From contig JBDTMC010000411.1 of NCBI GenBank assembly GCA_039934475.1, forward strand, positions 1-7,164: DNA of 7,164 nt, written 5' to 3'. The position numbers were made by a program, and so were the translations under genes. The notes below the pieces were generated by a model. That model was given only the letters and a program-made list of their open reading frames with translations, was not told where the DNA came from and made no database searches. The stretch comes from JBDTMC01 sp039934475 (GTDB taxonomy: Bacteria; Acidobacteriota; Terriglobia; Bryobacterales; Bryobacteraceae). Shown here piece by piece: positions 1 to 5,858 of the stretch (the first letter of the stretch is position 1; each line of letters starts with the position of its first letter).

Positions 1-244
1 CGTCACCCAGCCCCAGCTTGTGACCCGAGCCGATCATCCAATAGAGCAAAGCCGGTTTCTCAAACCATGGCAAACCCCACAGACGCGGAGCGACCCAATC
101 GCCGGAGCGCGCCATTTCCCGGCCGATCGACGCGTAGCGCGGTTCATCGGGACCGAGCAAACCCACGCCGTCCAACCGGAACAGGTAAATGAAGTAGACA
201 ATGGGAAGAAGGGCCAGCCAACGGGCGGCTCTGGGAAAAGACAC
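1..244 (-). CDS. GT39/PMT/ArnT-type membrane glycosyltransferase, N-terminal part (runs off window)
   Basis: Reading the minus strand from a GTG at 244-242 gives 81 codons open to the window edge; the rest of the gene lies outside. An in-frame TGA two codons upstream of the GTG leaves no room for a longer start. Residues 7-22 form a hydrophobic first membrane helix (RWLALLPIVYFIYLF). Next come GPDEPRYASIGREMARSGDW (residues 31-50) and WFEKPALLYW (60-69). This is the first periplasmic loop of the PMT/ArnT superfamily (DE-RYA, GDW, EKP-YW). Known family members transfer a sugar from a polyprenyl-phosphate carrier to lipid A or protein on the periplasmic face, and the Asp-Glu pair (here D33-E34) is essential. 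Donor and acceptor cannot be told from this fragment. The gene is divergent from the HIT gene, with 21 bases between the proposed starts. Family call is firm; the GTG start is supported by the stop and a -10-like box 6 bases upstream. Confidence 0.85.
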   Translation of the reverse strand, partial: MSFPRAARWLALLPIVYFIYLFRLDGVGLLGPDEPRYASIGREMARSGDWVAPRLWGLPWFEKPALLYWMIGSGHKLGLGD

Positions 245-250
245 GCCTCA

Positions 251-256
251 AGTATA
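251..256 (-). promoter_or_regulatory. -10-like box TATACT for the divergent glycosyltransferase gene
   Basis: On the minus strand TATACT (256 to 251) is followed by six bases (TGAGGC) and then the GTG start at 244. A transcript starting at normal distance would begin at or next to the GTG, giving a leaderless mRNA. It overlaps the plus-strand TATAAT at 253-258. I find no convincing -35 hexamer. The assignment rests on the hexamer and spacing only. Confidence 0.45.
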
Positions 257-258
257 AT
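253..258 (+). promoter_or_regulatory. -10-like box TATAAT for the HIT gene
   Basis: A perfect TATAAT lies seven bases before the ATG at 266, so transcription would start at or beside that codon. It covers the first bases of another in-frame ATG at 257, which argues against 257 as the start if the promoter is real. There is no good -35 hexamer 16-18 bases upstream (sequence around 230 is CTGGG-like). It overlaps the minus-strand TATACT. Confidence 0.5.
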
Positions 259-265
259 GTTGCGA

Positions 266-808
266 ATGCATCGGAGGTTGATTTTGACGGTTTTGCTGGG
301 GGCGGCCGCATCCCAGGCGGATATAACGAATTGTGCGTGCGACCCTTCTTCCGCCGAGAGTATGAGCAAGCGGGAGTGCAGCTTGTGCCGGGAGGCTGAA
401 AAGCAGCCGTCAGAAACGGAGATCTTCTTTCTAAAGGACGCTAACCCACGGAAGCCGAACCGCTGGCTGGTGTTGCCGAAAGTGCATGGATCGGTCGGCC
501 ATTCCCTACGCGAACTGAAGCCGGGGCAGAGAGCAGCACTGTGGAAGGCGGCCATCGCAAAGGGAAAAGAGCTGTGGGGTAACGAATGGGGTCTGGCTTA
601 CAACGGAGACACGGCGCGCACGCAGTGTCACGGCCATATCCATATCGGGAAGCTGCTAAAAGGCCTGGCGCCGGGCAAGACACTGGTGGTGTCGCATGTA
701 GAGGACATACCAGTACCAAAAGGTGACGGTTTGTGGGTGGAGCCTCTTGGCAAGAAGCTCCTGGTGCATTACGGGGAAACCATTACAGAAACGGTGTTGT
801 TGAGATGA
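266..808 (+). CDS. Exported HIT-family (histidine triad) protein
   Basis: The product has 180 residues from the ATG at 266; an ATG at 257 would add three. Residues 1-18 look like a signal peptide: MHRR, then the hydrophobic LILTVLLGAAAS. The mature part has CAC (C23, C25) and CSLC (C38, C41); the latter resembles the CxxC zinc site at the start of many HIT domains. The middle (FFLKDANPRKPNRWLVLPK, then H74) matches the HIT core, and QCHGHIHIG holds the triad H122-H124-H126. HIT proteins are nucleotide hydrolases or transferases using the middle-to-last His as nucleophile. Most are cytosolic, so an exported one is unusual and the substrate is unknown. CDP-diacylglycerol pyrophosphatase is an exported relative by fold, but I see no specific match. 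The stop overlaps the next start (ATGA), suggesting translational coupling. The reading frame continues upstream to base 20, but that part lies over the divergent glycosyltransferase. Confidence 0.8.
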   Translation: MHRRLILTVLLGAAASQADITNCACDPSSAESMSKRECSLCREAEKQPSETEIFFLKDANPRKPNRWLVLPKVHGSVGHSLRELKPGQRAALWKAAIAKGKELWGNEWGLAYNGDTARTQCHGHIHIGKLLKGLAPGKTLVVSHVEDIPVPKGDGLWVEPLGKKLLVHYGETITETVLLR

Positions 809-2349
809 ACCTGGTTGATATTGAGAAATTACCGACCGCGGAAAACGCGGCATTGAGACTGAATCCGGCGGACAATGTGGTTGTGGCGCGAGTGCCGCTG
901 AGCCCTGGCCAGACGCTGCATGTCGGCGGCATTACGGTGACGGTCCGCGACGCGGTCCCGGCTGGGCACAAAATGGCCCTGCTACCGATTGCGGCGGGGG
1001 AGCGGGTGATCCGCTGGGCGGAACCGATCGGCCGGGCCACCGTGGCGCTCCAGCCGGGTGCGCACGTGCACACGCAGAACGTGGCGTACGAAGAAGCTCC
1101 TCCGGAATATATCTTTCCCGAGGGCGAGTACCTGCTGCCGGCGGCGCCCGCAAAAATGCCCACTTTCATGGGTTATCAGCGCGAGGACGGCCGGGTAGGG
1201 ACGCGCAACTACATTGCCGTAGTAGCAGCCAGCAACTGCGCGGCGCACACGGCGGAATGGATCGCCTCGAACTTCGAAGGTGAGGCCTTGCCAGACAACG
1301 TGGACGGTGTCGCGGCTTTCCCTCACGGCGATGGTTGCGGGCAATCCGGCGGCATCGACCTTGTACAATTGCGGCGCACCCTGGCCGGCGTCCTGGCGCA
1401 TCCCAACGTCTCGGCGGCCATCATTCTTGGACTCGGCTGCGAGGTGAACCAGATCGATCACTACCTGGGTGAGGGAGCGGCGCGCACCAAGCGGCTGATC
1501 GGAATGACGCTACAGAATACTGGCGGTACGCGCGGCACCGTGGATGCGGCTACGCGAGAGATCCGCAACTTTATCGAACGCGCCGCGGCCGAAAAGAGAG
1601 TGGAAGTTCCGGCGTCGAAGATCGTGCTGGGACTGAACTGCGGCGGATCTGATTCGTTCTCCGGCATCACGGCGAACCCCGCCCTCGGCGTGACGTCCGA
1701 CATGCTGGCTCGCTATCACGGCAGCGCCGTATTGGCCGAGACCACCGAGTGCTTTGGCGCCGAACACCTCTTGGTGCAGCGGGGGCGGAACCGCCAGGTG
1801 GCCGAGAAATTCCTCGGTTTCATCAACTCCTATAAGGCCTATTTGAGGGGTTTTGGGCCCAACTTCAACTTCAACGACAACCCGTCGCCGGGCAATAAGG
1901 ATGGCGGGCTGACGAACATTCTGGAGAAGAGCCTGGGCGCGGCGGCCAAGGCTGGTTCGACGCCGATGATGGATGCTGTGGATTATGCCGAGGCCGTTAC
2001 ATCCCCGGGCTTTGTATTCATGAATACGCCGGGCTACGATCCGGCCTCCCTCGCTGGCCTTGCCGCGGGCGGATGCAATCTTATCGCGTTTACCACGGGA
2101 CGCGGCAGCGCCATCGGCTTCCCCACGATTCCGGTACTCAAGATCGCGAGCAACAGCAGCACGTTCCGCCGCATGCCGGAGAACATGGACGTGAATGCCG
2201 GGCTGATCGCGGACGGGGAAGCAACTATTGAGAGCGTTGGCAGCGACATCTTCGATCTGCTGTTGCGCGTGGCGAGCGGCGAAAAGACGCGCAGCGAGCG
2301 TATGGGACACAAGGAGTTTGTGCCGTGGCGCATCGGGCCGGTCCTGTAG
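805..2349 (+). CDS. UxaA/GarD-family sugar-acid dehydratase (altronate or galactarate dehydratase type)
   Basis: The 514 residues match the usual length for altronate (about 495) and galactarate (about 523) dehydratases. These cytosolic, metal-dependent enzymes remove water from aldonic or aldaric acids to give 2-keto-3-deoxy acids. Residues about 15-95 form the SAF domain, with GHKMAL (H55) and GAHVHTQN (H87, H89). The catalytic part follows: DGRVGTRNYI (128-137), HGDGCGQ (174-180), GLGCE (209-213), NCGGSDSFSGITANPALG (278-295), ETTECFGAE (312-320), GFVFMNTPGYDP (402-413) and GGCNLIAFTTGRGSAIGFPT (422-441). All family blocks are present and unbroken, so the enzyme should be active. Substrate cannot be fixed from sequence, and no other uronate gene (uxaB, uxaC, kdgK) is in the window. 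The ATG at 805 overlaps the HIT stop by four bases. An in-frame GTG at 733 would intrude into the HIT gene and precede the normal family N-terminus. No strong ribosome binding site is seen, fitting coupled translation. Confidence 0.9.
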   Translation: MNLVDIEKLPTAENAALRLNPADNVVVARVPLSPGQTLHVGGITVTVRDAVPAGHKMALLPIAAGERVIRWAEPIGRATVALQPGAHVHTQNVAYEEAPPEYIFPEGEYLLPAAPAKMPTFMGYQREDGRVGTRNYIAVVAASNCAAHTAEWIASNFEGEALPDNVDGVAAFPHGDGCGQSGGIDLVQLRRTLAGVLAHPNVSAAIILGLGCEVNQIDHYLGEGAARTKRLIGMTLQNTGGTRGTVDAATREIRNFIERAAAEKRVEVPASKIVLGLNCGGSDSFSGITANPALGVTSDMLARYHGSAVLAETTECFGAEHLLVQRGRNRQVAEKFLGFINSYKAYLRGFGPNFNFNDNPSPGNKDGGLTNILEKSLGAAAKAGSTPMMDAVDYAEAVTSPGFVFMNTPGYDPASLAGLAAGGCNLIAFTTGRGSAIGFPTIPVLKIASNSSTFRRMPENMDVNAGLIADGEATIESVGSDIFDLLLRVASGEKTRSERMGHKEFVPWRIGPVL

Positions 2350-2360
2350 ACGCAATAGGC

Positions 2361-2366
2361 TAGAAT
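2361..2366 (+). promoter_or_regulatory. -10-like box TAGAAT for the DsbA-like gene
   Basis: TAGAAT in the 24-base gap after the dehydratase stop is followed by seven bases and then the ATG at 2374. This geometry would give a leaderless transcript. No -35 hexamer or ribosome binding site is recognisable. If real, the DsbA-like gene has its own promoter although it lies tightly behind the dehydratase. Confidence 0.42.
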
Positions 2367-2373
2367 CGTGTCT

Positions 2374-3351
2374 ATGCGACTTTCTTCTGCGACGCTCGCG
2401 TTAGGCGTGTGCCTGAGCGCGAGCCTGGGGGCGCTCCACGCACAGAAGCCCAAGACCGCGCCGAAAACCGCCCCAGCCAAGGCGGAAAGCACACCGGGCC
2501 TGAAATCGGCGTTCGACAAAGCAACGATGGAGGCGTACGTACGCCACCTGTTCGTGTGGGGTCCAACGATTACGGTGAAAGTGGAAGACCCGAAGCCGTC
2601 ACCGGTAGCCGGATTCCAGACAGTGACCATTGTCGCCAGCGCTGGCGCGGCCTCGCAGTCGGAAGACTTTCTGGTATCGAAAGACGGAAAACACATCCTG
2701 CAGGGCAAGGTCTACGGCGTCGCCGACAGCCCATTTAAGGACGAGTTGAGTAAGCTGAAGACGGATCTGTCGCCGAGTTTTGGCGCGCCTGGGGCTCCCG
2801 TTGTGGTCGTGGTGTTCAGCGATTTCGAGTGCCAGTATTGCAAGCAGGAAGCGAAGACGATTCGTGAGAGCATCCCCAAGGAGTATCCGACTCAGGTTCG
2901 TGTGTACTTCAAGGACTTTCCCCTGGATGCCATCCACCCCTGGGCCCGGCAGGCTGCCATTGCCGGACGCTGTGTATTCCGCCAAGCGCCCACTGCGTTT
3001 TGGGACTATCACGACTGGATGTTTGAGCACCAGGGCGAAATCAACGCCGACAACGTGAAGAATAAAGCCCTGGAGTTTGCCGGGACGAAGAAACTGGACA
3101 CATTGATGCTGGGCCAGTGCATCGACAGCAAGGCCACCGAACACGAGGTGGATAAGACTGTGGCGGAAGGCAAGTCGCTGCAAGTGAACTCCACTCCAAC
3201 GATTTTCCTGAACGGCCGCAAGATACCGGGATCGGTGGCGTGGCCGCAGTTGAAGCAGGTAATCGATTTCGAGCTTGAGTATCAAAAGACTACCGCCGAT
3301 GCCGGCGAGAAGTGCTGTGAAGTGAAGCTGCCCTCTCCATTGAACAAATAG
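2374..3351 (+). CDS. Exported DsbA-like thiol-disulfide oxidoreductase with extra N-terminal domain
   Basis: The product has 325 residues. A signal peptide covers residues 1-23 (LALGVCLSASLGALHA), followed by a Lys/Pro/Ala-rich linker (25-40). Residues about 42-120 form a small domain whose end, FLVSKDGKHILQGKVYGV, resembles the end of the DsbC/DsbG N-terminal dimerisation domain. Residues 136-305 are a DsbA-type thioredoxin fold: VVVFSDFECQYCKQEA has the active-site C153-Q-Y-C156, and NSTPTIFLNG the cis-proline P275. C200 and C249 may form a second, structural disulfide. The C-terminal tail has adjacent cysteines, C314-C315. The family makes or reshuffles disulfide bonds in the periplasm. 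The start is the ATG at 2374; a GTG two codons upstream is possible but would not fit the TAGAAT spacing. The M28 peptidase gene follows after 17 bases, so they are probably co-transcribed. Partner oxidase (DsbB, VKOR) is not in the window. Confidence 0.87.
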   Translation: MRLSSATLALGVCLSASLGALHAQKPKTAPKTAPAKAESTPGLKSAFDKATMEAYVRHLFVWGPTITVKVEDPKPSPVAGFQTVTIVASAGAASQSEDFLVSKDGKHILQGKVYGVADSPFKDELSKLKTDLSPSFGAPGAPVVVVVFSDFECQYCKQEAKTIRESIPKEYPTQVRVYFKDFPLDAIHPWARQAAIAGRCVFRQAPTAFWDYHDWMFEHQGEINADNVKNKALEFAGTKKLDTLMLGQCIDSKATEHEVDKTVAEGKSLQVNSTPTIFLNGRKIPGSVAWPQLKQVIDFELEYQKTTADAGEKCCEVKLPSPLNK

Positions 3352-3368
3352 AAAGAACCGTCTTGTCG

Positions 3369-5168
3369 ATGTTGCCGCGAAGCCCTCGCACTGCTGTCCT
3401 CGCGCTAGCCGGCGCGCTGCTGGTAACGGCTGGAACGATCGATCCGAACAACTATCTGGCGCATATAAAGTTCCTGGCGTCGCCGGAGTTGAAAGGCCGC
3501 GGATCGGGTACGCCGGGGCTTGAGAAGGCTTCAGCGTACGTTCTGAAGCAGTTTCGGCAAGATGGCTTGCAACCCATCGACGGCAAGAGTTTCTTTCAGC
3601 CGTTCACTGTGACCGTGAACGCGAAACTGGGCAGCAGGAACCACCTGGAATGGAAGGCTGGTGAGGCTGCGCATGTGCTGAAGTTCCACGACGAATTCCA
3701 GCCCTTCAACTCCTCCTCCAGCGGTAGTGTTGCGGGCGGCGTCGTCTTTGCCGGCTACGGCATCACCGCCAATGAATACCATTACGACGACTACGCGGAC
3801 CTGGATGTGAAGGGCAAAGTCGTGATTGTGCTGCGTCATGAGCCGCAGGAGAACGAAGACAAGAGTCCGTTCATGGGCAAGTCTTTGACTGTCCACGCCA
3901 ACCTGGACAACAAGGCCGCCAACGCCAAGATCCACGGCGCTGTCGCGGTGATTCTTGTAAACGACACGCCGAACCATCCGGGCGATGGCGACACGATCGA
4001 CAAGTTTGCCACCACGGTGGGTCCTAACACTCCCGGGATTCCTTTCATCCAGATGAAGGCAGAAGCGGCGAATGCGCTGTTTGGCGGGTCGGGGAAGAGC
4101 ATTCAGGATCTGGTGACGGCGATCGATAAGGATTTGAAGCCACAGTCGTTTGCGGTGGCTACGGTGACGGCGAAGGTTCAAACCGATGTGGAACGGCAGA
4201 ACAAGACGGTTCACAACGTCGTGGGTTTCCTGCCGGGTGAGAGCGATGAATATGTGATTATCGGCGCGCACTACGATCACCTGGGGATGGGTGAACAGAG
4301 CTCCCTGGCGACGGGGGACATGAAGGGGAAACCGCATTTGGGGGCCGATGACAACGCCTCTGGCACGGCCGGTGTGTTGGAGCTGGCCAAGCGGTTGGCG
4401 AAGGAACCGAAGCGGAAAAGAGGCATTGTGTTTCTTGCCTTTGCCTCCGAGGAATTAGGGTTGCTCGGGTCGAACTACTATGTAAACCACCCGGAGTTGC
4501 CGCTCGAGAAATGCGTGGCTATGATCAACCTGGATATGATCGGCCGCGTGAGGGAAGGCAAAGTCTTCGTTGGTGGCTCCGGCACGGGATCGACATTGAA
4601 GACGCTGCTGGACGAAACCAAAGGGAACTACAAGCTGACGCTGGACCTCTCTGAGCAGGCTGGGTATGGATCGAGCGATCACGCGTCGTTCACGCCAAAG
4701 GGCGTGCCGGTGCTGTTCTTCTTTTCCGGGTTGCACGCAGACTATCACAAGCCCACTGATACGTGGGATAAGATTGACGCCAAACAGGCAGTGGAACTGC
4801 TCGAATTTGTGGGCGATGTTGCGGACAAGCTGGCATCGAGCGCCGACCGGCCCCAATATGTGAAGTTGGCGCCACCAAAGCAGGCCGGTGGGGGCGGGGG
4901 CTACGGGGCGTGGTTCGGCAGTATGCCCGACTTCGCGGAAGTACCAAACGGATTCCGGTTTGCGGATGTCATGCCCGGTTCACCGGCGCTGAAAGCGGGT
5001 TTGAAGGCGGGCGATGTTTTGTTCGAGTTCGATAGTAAGCCGATTACGAATTTGTACGACTTCACGGCTGCCTTACGGACGAAGAAGCCAGGCGACACGG
5101 TGGTAGTGAAAGTTCACCGCGCGACGGAGACCGTGGAGGCAAAAGTGACACTGGAAGTGCGAAGGTGA
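3369..5168 (+). CDS. Exported M28-family zinc metallopeptidase with PA and C-terminal PDZ domains
   Basis: The product has 599 residues. A signal peptide spans about 1-22 (AVLALAGALLVTAG). Residues 24-80 carry the usual M28 lead-in (HIKFLASPELKGRGSGTPG). A PA-type insert lies at about 120-250. The peptidase core shows all expected residues: GAHYDHLG with metal ligand H301 and D303, GADDNASG with D328, FASEELGLLGS with catalytic E361 and ligand E362, NLDMIGR with D389, and ADYHKPTDTWD with H460. A glycine run (507-511) links to YGAWFGSMPDF and a PDZ domain (about 525-597) with PGSPALKAGLKAGD. M28 enzymes with this layout are exported aminopeptidases that trim peptides; the PDZ domain presumably binds a C-terminus or the enzyme's own substrate. 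Only C382 is visible as a cysteine, so it is unlikely to need the DsbA-like neighbour for a disulfide. I prefer the ATG; a TTG two codons upstream (3363) sits seven bases after GAAAG and is an alternative. Confidence 0.92.
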   Translation: MLPRSPRTAVLALAGALLVTAGTIDPNNYLAHIKFLASPELKGRGSGTPGLEKASAYVLKQFRQDGLQPIDGKSFFQPFTVTVNAKLGSRNHLEWKAGEAAHVLKFHDEFQPFNSSSSGSVAGGVVFAGYGITANEYHYDDYADLDVKGKVVIVLRHEPQENEDKSPFMGKSLTVHANLDNKAANAKIHGAVAVILVNDTPNHPGDGDTIDKFATTVGPNTPGIPFIQMKAEAANALFGGSGKSIQDLVTAIDKDLKPQSFAVATVTAKVQTDVERQNKTVHNVVGFLPGESDEYVIIGAHYDHLGMGEQSSLATGDMKGKPHLGADDNASGTAGVLELAKRLAKEPKRKRGIVFLAFASEELGLLGSNYYVNHPELPLEKCVAMINLDMIGRVREGKVFVGGSGTGSTLKTLLDETKGNYKLTLDLSEQAGYGSSDHASFTPKGVPVLFFFSGLHADYHKPTDTWDKIDAKQAVELLEFVGDVADKLASSADRPQYVKLAPPKQAGGGGGYGAWFGSMPDFAEVPNGFRFADVMPGSPALKAGLKAGDVLFEFDSKPITNLYDFTAALRTKKPGDTVVVKVHRATETVEAKVTLEVRR

Positions 5169-5191
5169 GAGGGTGGCTAATCAATTGCATG

Positions 5192-5197
5192 TAGAAT
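5192..5197 (+). promoter_or_regulatory. Possible -10-like box TAGAAT before the unrecognised gene
   Basis: TAGAAT lies in the gap after the peptidase stop and overlaps the in-frame ATG at 5196. It is only four bases from the ATG at 5202 and sixteen from the ATG at 5214. The spacing fits a leaderless start less well than at the other genes; a transcript beginning near 5204 would have 5214 or 5217 as its first start. Weak call. Confidence 0.25.
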
Positions 5198-5201
5198 GCC
5201 G

Positions 5202-5834
5202 ATGAGTAGTCGAATGATGGAAACCGTCAACTTGAGTTCACACCGCGTTTGGAGTCTTCCGCCGCTGATCCTCCACCCGTTCAGCGATTCGAGCGGCCCG
5301 AACAAGTTGGTGGAGAGCTCCAAGGCGCACCTGATGATTCAGGGGCTGCTGCCGTCAGGCGAACTGAGTTCGGCAGAACTGGACCGCCGTCTGTTAGACG
5401 GCCGCTATTGCGAGATTCGCATGTTGTTCTATGTTGGAAAGGACATTGCCCGCTGGGTAGAGCAGTGTCTGGAGAGCGCCGAGCGGGAAGACGACCTACG
5501 CGCGATGGGACTTCAGGCACACAGTTTTTTGAATCTGCTGATCAAAGACACGCCGCCGGGCGTGAGGGAAAAGCTTCGCAAGTGGGGCGTAGCGGATTTT
5601 CAAGCCATCTTTACGCGCGCGGTCGGCTTGAACACGATCTTCGCCGTCGTTCCGGAGAAGGAACAGATCGCCGCGGAGTTCACCCGTAATTATTACCGCT
5701 ACGTGGATCAGGTATTTACCTGCAGCAGCCATCAGATAGAATTCCCGATCATGAAGGCGGACCAGTTCGTGTTCGAGTTGTACGCCTCGGGAGAGTATTC
5801 CCGGATGCTTGAACGCCAGTGGGACGCCGACTGA
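5202..5834 (+). CDS. Unrecognised cytosolic protein, about 210 residues
   Basis: I do not recognise a family. The 210 residues (from 5202) have no signal peptide and no membrane segment. The protein looks mostly alpha-helical, with a charged middle section (ESAEREDDLR, 91-100) and three cysteines (C70, C89, C174). Its most distinctive stretch is LRKWGVADFQAIFTRAVGLN (125-144), followed by TIFAVVPEKEQIAAEF and an aromatic run NYYRYVDQVF (163-172). Codon use and GC level resemble the neighbours, and the frame is open from 5196 to the TGA at 5832, so it is very likely a real gene. The start is uncertain: ATGs at 5196, 5202, 5214 and 5217 are all in frame and none has a good ribosome binding site. 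It sits 33 bases after the peptidase and 24 before the LarA-like gene. Neighbours do not suggest a specific function. Confidence 0.75.
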   Translation: MSSRMMETVNLSSHRVWSLPPLILHPFSDSSGPNKLVESSKAHLMIQGLLPSGELSSAELDRRLLDGRYCEIRMLFYVGKDIARWVEQCLESAEREDDLRAMGLQAHSFLNLLIKDTPPGVREKLRKWGVADFQAIFTRAVGLNTIFAVVPEKEQIAAEFTRNYYRYVDQVFTCSSHQIEFPIMKADQFVFELYASGEYSRMLERQWDAD

Positions 5835-5846
5835 AACAGCGGCTGA

Positions 5847-5852
5847 TATAAT
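5847..5852 (+). promoter_or_regulatory. Extended -10 box (TGA-TATAAT) for the LarA-like gene
   Basis: TATAAT is preceded by TGA, giving the TGn extension (5844-5846) that can replace a -35 element. Six bases later comes the ATG at 5859, so the expected transcription start coincides with the start codon. There is no ribosome binding site. This is the best-formed of the -10-like boxes in the window. Confidence 0.52.
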
Positions 5853-5858
5853 TCCGGA

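Noticed and set aside
20..256. N-terminal extension of the HIT gene frame back to base 20
   Set aside because: The extra 79-82 residues are unlike any signal peptide or HIT sequence, and the opposite strand encodes a clear glycosyltransferase start over the same bases.
733..804. Earlier GTG start for the dehydratase
   Set aside because: It would overlap the HIT gene by about 75 bases and add residues before the normal family N-terminus; the ATGA overlap at 805 is the natural start.
1510..2355. 281-residue open frame on the minus strand inside the dehydratase gene
   Set aside because: It is antisense to a fully conserved UxaA/GarD region; the Arg/His-rich translation is typical of a shadow frame in GC-rich DNA.
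3349..3354. TAGAAA as a -10 box for the M28 peptidase gene
   Set aside because: It lacks the final T, includes the stop codon of the preceding gene and lies 14 bases from the preferred ATG; co-transcription is simpler.
3531..4337. 268-residue open frame on the minus strand inside the M28 peptidase gene
   Set aside because: It lies opposite the PA and catalytic domains and its product is His/Arg/Val-rich with no recognisable motif.
4888..4903. G-rich run as a possible repeat or G-quadruplex
   Set aside because: It encodes a glycine linker between peptidase and PDZ domains, which explains it sufficiently.
5169..5201. Terminator or other regulatory structure between the peptidase and the next gene
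   Set aside because: I find no hairpin followed by a T run here, nor in any other gap of the plus-strand array.
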